Shown: piece after piece, positions 1 to 4,221 of the stretch | How positions within the stretch are numbered: position 1 is the first letter of the stretch | Layout of the letters: each line of letters starts with the position of its first letter | Assembly: GCA_948735595.1 (NCBI GenBank) | Contig: CAPXSA010000021.1 | Location: 1 to 11,042 of the forward strand | Length of the DNA stretch: 11,042 nucleotides | DNA from: an uncultured Clostridia bacterium | GTDB lineage: Bacteria; Bacillota; Clostridia; TANB77; CAG-508 | Direction: 5' to 3' | Notes under the pieces: model-generated | Database searches by the model: none | Told to the model about the DNA's origin: nothing | The model's input: only the letters and a program-made list of their open reading frames with translations | Translations under genes and position numbers: made by a program

Positions 1-9
1 AATTTATGC

Positions 10-28
10 AGAATTCCGAAGGAATTCT
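10..28. repeat. Perfect inverted repeat, 8-bp arms
   Basis: The arms AGAATTCC and GGAATTCT flank a three-base loop, and the pairing continues outward with mismatches. Neither side has a long T-run, so this does not look like a standard terminator. It is more likely a structural element of the minus-strand leader transcript. Confidence 0.5.
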
Positions 29-121
29 ACGTTCCTTATTCTTTTCATTCTGTCAATAATCTCAAATTAAACAATCAAATTTCTTTGACTCTTAATCATT
101 TATACTGACCTATTTTTTTAT

Positions 122-140
122 AGATGGTTTGCTTCCATCT
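122..140. repeat. Perfect inverted repeat, 6-bp arms
   Basis: AGATGG and CCATCT flank a seven-base loop, within the presumed leader downstream of the three minus-strand promoters. There is no adjacent T-run on the minus strand. Function unknown. Confidence 0.4.
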
Positions 141-160
141 TACTTTATTATTTGGTTTTT

Positions 161-195
161 CTCAAAGGTTTATTGTTTACTTTTCAATGTGCTTG
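161..195 (-). promoter_or_regulatory. Box A-like / rRNA-leader-like segment
   Basis: On the minus strand this contains GCACATTGAAAAGTAAACA followed shortly by CCTTTGAGAAAA. Firmicutes rRNA leaders and 16S-23S spacers commonly carry TTGAAAACTAAACA-like sequences next to the box A antitermination signal. The resemblance is visible by eye only. With the tandem promoters upstream it supports, but does not prove, an rRNA leader. Confidence 0.3.
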
Positions 196-197
196 TT

Positions 198-222
198 GTT
201 CTATATTGTAATTATATAGAAC
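198..222 (-). repeat. Perfect hairpin, 9-bp arms, at presumed transcript start
   Basis: GTTCTATAT and ATATAGAAC flank a seven-base loop. It lies immediately downstream of the -10 of the 230-258 promoter, so it would form the very 5' end of that transcript. It could be a 5'-stabilising stem or an operator dyad. Confidence 0.45.
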
Positions 223-229
223 GGCTCTT

Positions 230-258
230 ATTGTACTACTTTTTTTCACATAAGTCAA
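230..258 (-). promoter_or_regulatory. Sigma-A-type promoter, TTGACT-17-TACAAT
   Basis: On the minus strand a -35 TTGACT (253-258) and a -10 TACAAT (230-235) are separated by exactly 17 bases. It is the most downstream of three promoters that fire leftward and is predicted to start near 223. No open reading frame follows before the window edge. Confidence 0.6.
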
Positions 259-415
259 CACCTTTTTTATATTTTTTTGATTTATTTTTCAAACTTCCTA
301 GAAGGTCAAAAAATAATAAACTAGTAGTTGCTGTAAAATAAAACATGCACTTATCTTTACTAATTTATCTTTTATAAATTATTAGTGTTTTCTCTTGTGA
401 TTTCGTACTTTAATT

Positions 416-444
416 ATCTTACCATACTGTTTTCATAATGTCAA
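416..444 (-). promoter_or_regulatory. Sigma-A-type promoter, TTGACA-17-TAAGAT with extended -10
   Basis: On the minus strand a consensus -35 TTGACA (439-444) is 17 bases from TAAGAT (416-421), which is preceded by TGG (extended -10). It is the middle one of three tandem leftward promoters. Confidence 0.6.
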
Positions 445-518
445 TACATTTTTCGTCTTTTTTTATGATTTTTTTCATTCGATTTGGCTTGTGTATTTTT
501 CCTCCTTGAACTTATTTT

Positions 519-547
519 ATTGTATCATATATTCTTATGTAAATCAA
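519..547 (-). promoter_or_regulatory. Sigma-A-type promoter, TTGATT-17-TACAAT with extended -10
   Basis: On the minus strand TTGATT (542-547) and TACAAT (519-524) are spaced by 17 bases, and TGA precedes the -10. A perfect Shine-Dalgarno-like AAGGAGG lies at 501-507 only a few bases after the predicted start, but no ATG, GTG or TTG follows at a usable distance. Confidence 0.55.
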
Positions 548-623
548 TATTTTCTTCCTAGTAATTTTTACCATTTTGTTCTTTTTCGAACTTTACTATC
601 TTATGCTCTTTCTTTCTATATTA

Positions 624-861
624 TTACTGTATATCTACTAATATAACATCTTCTCCTATACATTTAATGTTTTCCCATTGTATTACAATATCATTGCTAG
701 ATGATAACATGCTTAAAAATCGATTACTTCCTGGTACTATAATGGAAGTAATTGTTCCACTTTCTAGATCTGCACAAACATCTTGCACAAATCCGGAGTC
801 TCTTTCCATCTTTTATATTGATAACTTCTTTGTGTTTAAAATCCATTCCCTTTTGTCCCAT
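624..861 (-). CDS. ylmC: YlmC/YmxH-family PRC-barrel protein, requires +1 frameshift at CGG
   Basis: Small PRC-barrel protein of the YlmC/YmxH family, a sporulation-associated family of unknown molecular role found next to sigG in Firmicutes. The start ATG at 859-861 is chosen because GGAGG lies six bases upstream. The first 22 codons end in KEVINIKDGKRL, then an in-frame CGG (793-795) breaks the frame. Skipping its C gives GFVQDVCADLESG, then IIVPG, WENI and GEDVILVDIQ, the normal family core and end. The assembled protein is 78 residues, close to the roughly 80 of the family. Without the shift the reading stops at 724-726 after 45 residues. The 61-codon open frame starting at 809 lacks the N-terminal strand and is not the gene. 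Family assignment is firm; whether the gene is recoded, decayed or mis-sequenced is inference (see findings). Confidence 0.8.
793..795 (-). other. Putative +1 recoding site: CGG in ylmC
   Basis: The upstream frame reads AAG AGA CTC CGG, and the conserved downstream frame begins GGA TTT GTG (Gly-Phe-Val). One base, the C of CGG (G at 795 on the plus strand), must be skipped. The family normally has a Gly directly after the Arg-Leu at this point, so the glycine reading GGA fits. No Shine-Dalgarno-like stimulator or strong hairpin is seen next to it. Confidence 0.6.
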
Positions 862-892
862 TCTTTTCCTCCATATCATAGATTCTCTCTTT

Positions 893-898
893 ATTATA
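893..898 (-). promoter_or_regulatory. ylmC: Possible -10 (TATAAT) for ylmC
   Basis: A perfect TATAAT on the minus strand lies 31 bases upstream of the ylmC start, just after the NUDIX terminator. At 17-base spacing the -35 would be AGCAAC inside the terminator stem, a poor match, so the promoter is only tentative. ylmC may instead depend on terminator readthrough. Confidence 0.3.
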
Positions 899-910
899 TG
901 TAAAAAAAAT

Positions 911-944
911 AAAAAGTTGCTTTTTTTCTTTTAGCAACTTTTTT
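911..944 (-). terminator. Rho-independent terminator after the NUDIX gene (possibly bidirectional)
   Basis: Perfect 11-bp arms (AAAAAGTTGCT at 911-921 and AGCAACTTTTT at 933-943) flank an 11-base loop, and on the minus strand a T-rich tract continues past the stem. It begins only three bases after the NUDIX stop codon. The A/T flanks would allow function in either direction. Confidence 0.8.
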
Positions 945-946
945 CC

Positions 947-1405
947 TTAATATTCTTTCAACTCATATCTTAATAATGTATCTCCATCATATTCAAATTT
1001 TACTGTAAAGAAATTACTATCTTTTTGCATTTTCTCTATAAATATTTTATCACCTTCCCATGTATTTAGTTTTGTAACTTCATCTTTATTAACCCATTGC
1101 AAATCCCCCTCATTACATTCTATGATATTGCCTTCAAAATCATCTGAAGTAAAAACATACATATATTCAGTTTCCCAATTAGTAGATACATAAGTTACAA
1201 TACATCTTAATTGATAAGATTTTAAATGCAAACCAGTTTCTTCTTTTACTTCTCTTACAATACATTCTTCAGGACTTTCCTTTTCTTCAAATTCTCCACC
1301 TATTCCTATCCATTTATCTTGATTAATATCATTTTTCTTTTTAGTTCTATGTAACATAAGGTATTGATTATCTTTTTCTATATAACATAATGTTGAAAGT
1401 ATCAT
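947..1405 (-). CDS. NUDIX hydrolase (MutT-like, 8-oxo-dGTP diphosphatase type)
   Basis: Cytosolic 152-residue NUDIX hydrolase that would cleave a nucleoside diphosphate linked to another moiety using divalent metal. The Nudix box G-x5-E-x7-REVKEETGL is complete at residues 37-59 (G37, E43, R51, E52, E55, E56, G58), so metal-binding and catalytic positions are present. The N-terminal strand, LMLHRTKKKNDINQDKW and the following GIGG match the MutT/MTH1-like subgroup often annotated as 8-oxo-dGTP diphosphatase; the true substrate cannot be read from sequence. The ATG is supported by AAGGAG eight bases upstream. The gene has its own sigma-A-like promoter (1457-1485) and terminator (911-944), so it is an independent unit inserted between sigG and ylmC, which are neighbours or near-neighbours in other spore formers. 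Confidence 0.9.
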   Translation of the reverse strand: MILSTLCYIEKDNQYLMLHRTKKKNDINQDKWIGIGGEFEEKESPEECIVREVKEETGLHLKSYQLRCIVTYVSTNWETEYMYVFTSDDFEGNIIECNEGDLQWVNKDEVTKLNTWEGDKIFIEKMQKDSNFFTVKFEYDGDTLLRYELKEY

Positions 1406-1456
1406 TTGCTTTTCTCCTTCCGTTTGTTCTAAACATTATTACTATTTTATGTTTTA

Positions 1457-1485
1457 TTTATATCATATCTTTCTTAAACTCTCAA
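1457..1485 (-). promoter_or_regulatory. Promoter of the NUDIX gene, TTGAGA-17-TATAAA, extended -10
   Basis: On the minus strand TTGAGA (1480-1485) is 17 bases from TATAAA (1457-1462), which is preceded by TGA (extended -10). It lies between the sigG terminator and the NUDIX start, with a leader of about 45 bases. Confidence 0.65.
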
Positions 1486-1499
1486 TATATTTTTGCATT

Positions 1500-1525
1500 T
1501 TAAAAGAGCATATTTCATATGCTCC
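1500..1525 (-). terminator. Rho-independent terminator of sigG
   Basis: GAGCATAT and ATATGCTC form a perfect 8-bp stem with a three-base loop, followed on the minus strand by TTTT. It starts immediately after the sigG stop codon (1526-1528) and closes the spoIIGA-sigE-sigG unit. Confidence 0.8.
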
Positions 1526-2296
1526 TTACTTATAAATCCTTCTAATATGGCCTATTGCCAACCTTTCTAATCTAGATACTTGTGCTTGTGAAATTCCAAT
1601 TTCTTCTGCTACTTCTACTTGTGTCCTTCCCTCAAAAAACCTTTTATTAATAATCATCTTTTCTTTATCATTTAATCGTTTCATTGCTTCTTCAATTGTC
1701 AAATTTTGCGTCCATAAGTCATCTGTGTTTTTCTTATCTCCTATTTGGTCCATTAAATAGATATTTTCTGTACTCTCACTATAAGCCGGTTCCTGCAATG
1801 ACACTGGCTCTTGAATTGCATCTAAACTAATAATAATATCTTCTTTGGTCACTCCTAATTCCTCTGCTATTTCCATTACAGTCGCTTCTCTTTGTTGTTC
1901 ATTATAAATTCTTTCTTTGATTCCCAATGCTTTATATGCTAAATCTCTAATAGACCTACTAACGCGAATGACATTATTGTCTCTTAAATATCTTCTAATT
2001 TCTCCAACAATCATTGGTACTGCATACGTAGAAAATTGAACATTCTGAGAAAGGTCAAAATTATCAATTGCTTTAATAAGACCTATACAACCTACTTGAA
2101 ATAAGTCATCTGCATTTTCTCCTCTCCCTCCAAAACGTCTAATAATACTAAGTACTAATCTTAAGTTTCCATTAATGAACTCTTGTCTTGCTTGTTCGTC
2201 TCCTTGTTTAATCTTTGTCATCAGTGTTGTTTTTTCTTCTGGGGTCAATAACGGTAATTTAGCTGTATTTACACCAGAAATTTCTACTTTGTTCAT
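1526..2296 (-). CDS. sigG: RNA polymerase sporulation sigma factor SigG
   Basis: Forespore-specific late sigma factor, 256 residues, of normal length. The N-terminus NKVEISGV-(x)4-LPLL matches the SigG-specific start NKVEICGV-(x)4-LPVL of Bacillus subtilis. Region 2 is intact (NLRLVLSIIRRF at 44-55, DLFQVGCIGLIKAIDNFDLS at 64-83, FSTYAVPMIVGEIRRYLRD at 88-106, then RVSRSIRD), as is region 3 with DAIQEPVSLQEP. Region 4 ends with the helix-turn-helix EEIGISQAQVSRLER at 231-245. It directs forespore genes after engulfment. The ATG at 2294-2296 has AAAGGAG nine bases upstream, but that site lies in the 2302-2353 inverted repeat. It lies 91 bases downstream of the corrected sigE end, so it can be reached by readthrough from spoIIG. 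Unlike sigE, it has no frame break and no in-frame CGG. Confidence 0.96.
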   Translation of the reverse strand: MNKVEISGVNTAKLPLLTPEEKTTLMTKIKQGDEQARQEFINGNLRLVLSIIRRFGGRGENADDLFQVGCIGLIKAIDNFDLSQNVQFSTYAVPMIVGEIRRYLRDNNVIRVSRSIRDLAYKALGIKERIYNEQQREATVMEIAEELGVTKEDIIISLDAIQEPVSLQEPAYSESTENIYLMDQIGDKKNTDDLWTQNLTIEEAMKRLNDKEKMIINKRFFEGRTQVEVAEEIGISQAQVSRLERLAIGHIRRIYK

Positions 2297-2301
2297 GGAA
2301 G

Positions 2302-2353
2302 AAAACTCCTTTTAAAAATAATTGTTATTTTCATTATTTCCAAAAGGAGTTTT
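2302..2353 (-). promoter_or_regulatory. sigG: Inverted repeat sequestering the sigG Shine-Dalgarno
   Basis: Perfect 12-bp arms AAAACTCCTTTT (2302-2313) and AAAAGGAGTTTT (2342-2353) enclose a 28-base loop that itself contains an AAAATAA/TTATTTT stem. On the mRNA the 3' arm carries the sigG Shine-Dalgarno AAAGGAG, so the folded transcript would hide the ribosome binding site. In Bacillus subtilis a stem-loop in front of sigG (spoIIIG) is proposed to block translation of the spoIIG readthrough transcript, while a forespore transcript starting inside the repeat is translated. The same logic is inferred here. Both arms are visible; the regulation is inference. Confidence 0.7.
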
Positions 2354-2387
2354 GACTATTCGATTATCGTATGACATTTTTCGCGTT

Positions 2388-3121
2388 TTATCCTGTCTTG
2401 CTCATAATTTCTTTTTTCATTTTACTAATAATTTTCTTTTCTAAGCGTGATATGTAACTTTGTGAAATACCGTAGCATATCTGCTACTTCTTTTTGTGTT
2501 TTCTCTGTACCGACTTATAAAGCCAAAACGAAGCTCCATAATATTTCTTTCTCGATTATTTAATTTTCCGATAGAGTCTCGAAGTAAGCTTTTATCCACT
2601 TCATCTTCAATTCTTCTTGAAGTTACATCTGGATCTGTTCCTAATATATCTGATAATAGTAGTTCATTACCATCACCATCTTGATTTAATGGTTCATCAA
2701 TGGAAATTTCCCCTTTAATACGATTACTCCTTCTTAAGAACATAAGAATTTCATTTTCAATACATCTAGAAGCATAGGTTGCTAACTTTATTTTCTTATC
2801 TGTGTTAAAAGTATTAATCGCTTTCATTAACCCTATGGTCCCTATGGAGATTAAGTCTTCAATTCCTACTCCTGTGTTTTCAAACTTTTTAGCAATATAG
2901 ACAACTAGTCTTAAATTTCTTTCTACTAAAGTTTGCCTAACACTCTCATCTCCACTTGCTAACTTTTCTAAAACTTCTGCCTCCTCTTCACTACTCAAAG
3001 GTGGTGGAAGAGTTTGGCTACCTCCTATATAGTAAATAGGAAGATTTTCTATTTCTTCATTTCCAATATATCGAACATATAATGTGCTAATACTATTTTT
3101 TAAAATTTGTAATAAGTTCAT
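2388..3121 (-). CDS. sigE: RNA polymerase sporulation sigma factor SigE (pro-SigE), needs two +1 frameshifts
   Basis: Mother-cell sigma factor made as an inactive precursor. Residues 1-29 form the amphipathic pro-sequence, and the YYIGGS processing region (30-35) is where SpoIIGA would cut. Region 2 (NLRLVVYIAKKFENTG, EDLISIGTIGLMKAINTF, KIKLATYASRCIENEILMFL) and region 3 (DEPLNQDGDGNELLLSDILGTD) are fully conserved. After ...MELRFGFIS (codon 203) an in-frame CGG at 2510-2512 breaks the frame. Skipping C restores GTEKTQKEVADML, then a second in-frame CGG (2470-2472) breaks it again, and skipping that C restores GISQSYISRLEK to a stop at 2388-2390. The assembled protein is 243 residues, against 239 in Bacillus subtilis. 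Unshifted reading stops at 2441 with 22 residues of junk and no region 4.2 helix-turn-helix. The ATG has AAAGGAG nine bases upstream, inside the end of spoIIGA. Recoding, decay and sequencing error are weighed in the findings. Confidence 0.85.
2470..2472 (-). other. Putative +1 recoding site 2: CGG in sigE
   Basis: In the frame set by the first shift, GAT ATG CTA is followed by CGG, then TAT TTC. The conserved continuation needs GGT ATT TCA CAA (Gly-Ile-Ser-Gln), so the C (G at 2472 on the plus strand) is skipped. The glycine starts the near-invariant GISQSYISRLEK helix-turn-helix. If not shifted, this frame ends at 2425-2427. Confidence 0.65.
2510..2512 (-). other. Putative +1 recoding site 1: CGG in sigE
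   Basis: The zero frame reads TTT ATA AGT CGG. The conserved continuation is GGT ACA GAG AAA ACA (Gly-Thr-Glu-Lys-Thr), reached by skipping the C (G at 2512 on the plus strand). The second site follows after exactly 13 sense codons in the new frame. Confidence 0.65.
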
Positions 3122-4025
3122 TGTTTGTACTCCTTTCCTCTAGTAAGTCTAAGCCGATTAAAGCAGTATATCTTTTGTCTTTGCTAAGTGTTTGATTAAA
3201 AATTCCAATAATTACGTCTTTTCTTTCTTGAATTCCTTCTTCTTTTTCAATTACTACTTGATCCGCTTTGAAGCCCAACATAAGTCCATTTTGTTTTCCA
3301 ACAGAAGAAAATGGTATCATGCGAAATCTTGTAATTAGTTCTTTTTCTTCTATTTGGTTTAAAAACGTTTCATCACCTCCTATCCATTCTTCTATATGAT
3401 CTAATAATTGCATTGGTAATAGTGAATATAATTGTTCTTTTTCTACTACTATCACTGGCATACCTGAAATAGGGTCTTTTAATAAATTGCCTGTATCTAG
3501 CATTGCTTTTGTGATTAACACTTTTTCTTGTAGCTTAATTTCAACCTGATAAATCATATCTTTTTTTCGTAGTTTTGTTTTGACTATTTTGAAAGCAATA
3601 TAAGTGATAATAAAGCCTACTATTCCTCCTAGTATTGCTACTTTTATTGGATACGTTCCTACGTATACTCCATTTCTCATTAAAATATCTTGTGGTCTAA
3701 TAAAATAGAGTAAGGCAAAGGCACATCCACCAAATACAAATGATGTCAAATAGAAAATGACTAGTTGCTTGCTTAAGGGTTTTACTCCTTTTGCCTTGAA
3801 AGCTATATATACCATTAAAATTGATAAAATAATTTTCATTGCCAAACTAGAATAAATAGGAAGAATTTCTAAGTAAGCAATTACAGCATAAATTCCTCCT
3901 AGCAAACCAGAAATGATTAATCTCAGTTGTTTCATTTTTATTTTCATCAAATATCCTGTTGCAAATAAAATAATATAATTCATGCACAAGTTCTCTAGCA
4001 AAACAACATCTAAATAAACAGTCAT
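3093..4025 (-). CDS. spoIIGA: SpoIIGA, membrane aspartic protease that processes pro-SigE
   Basis: SpoIIGA is the septum-located protease that activates pro-SigE in the mother cell in response to forespore signalling by SpoIIR. The 310 residues match the family length of about 309. The N-terminal half holds about five membrane segments (roughly 4-24, 35-52, 60-78, 88-108 and 127-147). The C-terminal cytosolic half holds the aspartic protease motif A-M-L-D-T-G-N at 174-180, with D177 as the catalytic aspartate expected to pair in a homodimer, followed by L-x-DP-x-SG-P. The ATG has AAGGAG three bases upstream. The gene overlaps the sigE start by 29 bases, giving coupled expression with its substrate. 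It begins a new unit after the ftsZ terminator, with a tentative promoter at 4049-4077. No clear Spo0A box (TGNCGAA) was found in the 196-base gap, although Spo0A control is usual. Confidence 0.95.
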   Translation of the reverse strand: MTVYLDVVLLENLCMNYIILFATGYLMKIKMKQLRLIISGLLGGIYAVIAYLEILPIYSSLAMKIILSILMVYIAFKAKGVKPLSKQLVIFYLTSFVFGGCAFALLYFIRPQDILMRNGVYVGTYPIKVAILGGIVGFIITYIAFKIVKTKLRKKDMIYQVEIKLQEKVLITKAMLDTGNLLKDPISGMPVIVVEKEQLYSLLPMQLLDHIEEWIGGDETFLNQIEEKELITRFRMIPFSSVGKQNGLMLGFKADQVVIEKEEGIQERKDVIIGIFNQTLSKDKRYTALIGLDLLEERSTNNELITNFKK

Positions 4026-4036
4026 TTTCTCCTTCT

Positions 4037-4061
4037 TTTCTGTTATATATAATAACAGAAA
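4037..4061 (-). repeat. Perfect 10-bp dyad in the spoIIGA 5' region
   Basis: The arms TTTCTGTTAT (4037-4046) and ATAACAGAAA (4052-4061) enclose five bases. The dyad covers the putative -10 and ends some 11 bases above the spoIIGA start, next to the Shine-Dalgarno. It may be an operator or, if transcribed, a 5' hairpin. Confidence 0.5.
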
Positions 4062-4077
4062 TAAGTATAACTGTTTA
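4049..4077 (-). promoter_or_regulatory. spoIIGA: Tentative spoIIGA promoter, TAAACA-17-TATTAT, extended -10
   Basis: On the minus strand TAAACA (4072-4077) lies 17 bases from TATTAT (4049-4054), which is preceded by TGT. The -35 is weak, as expected for an activator-dependent promoter. The unusual 22-base spacing of the Bacillus subtilis spoIIG promoter is not reproduced. Confidence 0.35.
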
Positions 4078-4129
4078 TTTTTGAAAAGTCTGTCACATTA
4101 TGGATGAGAAAGAAAAATTTTATCTACAA

Positions 4130-4183
4130 TTTTTGATAAAAAATAACAAAAAACAGCACAAACTTTTTTAAGTTTGCACTGTT
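4130..4183 (-). terminator. Rho-independent terminator of ftsZ
   Basis: The stem at 4152-4165 / 4170-4183 (AACAG, two G-U pairs, then CAAACTT with AAGTTTG) has a four-base loop. On the minus strand it is followed by TTTTTTGTTATTTTTT. It lies about 40 bases after the ftsZ stop and separates the division genes from the sporulation unit. Confidence 0.8.
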
Positions 4184-4221
4184 CTCTTGTTATAATTTGA
4201 ATATTATCTATTTAACTTTTT

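Larger units (their letters stand above)
1..623 (-). other. Non-coding AT-rich region with tandem promoters; possible stable-RNA operon leader
   Basis: No convincing gene lies in these 620 bases. Read on the minus strand, the stretch holds three sigma-A-type promoters (about 519-547, 416-444 and 230-258), all pointing off the left edge. Also present are perfect hairpins at 198-222, 122-140 and 10-28 and a segment at about 161-195 containing ATTGAAAAGTAAACA, which resembles the TTGAAAACTAAACA-type (box A region) sequences of Firmicutes rRNA leaders and spacers. Tandem strong promoters followed by a structured untranslated leader of some 220 bases are typical of rRNA operons, so I infer, without certainty, that an rRNA or other stable RNA operon begins just left of the window. 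The 16S 5' end itself is not visible. Confidence 0.4.

Noticed and set aside
51..56. TTGACA on the minus strand as a fourth leftward promoter
   Set aside because: The nearest reasonable -10 (TAGAAT) is about 21 bases away, and at 16-18 bases there is nothing like TATAAT.
129..341. 70-codon plus-strand open frame, rich in Phe, Tyr and Leu
   Set aside because: It has no Shine-Dalgarno and low-complexity T-rich composition, runs through two hairpins and the 230-258 minus-strand promoter, and has no recognisable domain.
419..478. Minus-strand 19-codon frame beginning MKKIIKKDEK, downstream of a perfect AAGGAGG
   Set aside because: The Shine-Dalgarno is about 22 bases from the ATG, too far, and the frame overlaps the 416-444 promoter. 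No support for a real peptide.
1420..1422. CGG on the minus strand upstream of the NUDIX gene as another recoding site
   Set aside because: It lies in the untranslated leader just before the AAGGAG site. The NUDIX protein is complete from its own ATG and needs no shift. The CGG sequences at 16-18 and near 6826 are likewise non-coding.
2354..2387. CATACGAT-like element between sigE and sigG as a SigE- or SigG-type promoter
   Set aside because: The -10-like CATACGA resembles the sporulation sigma consensus, but no -35 at the proper spacing could be found, so I do not list it.
2441..3121. Taking sigE as a naturally shorter 226-residue protein
   Set aside because: The last 22 residues (RYRENTKRSS and on) resemble nothing in the family, while perfectly conserved region 4 is encoded in the adjacent frames right behind it.
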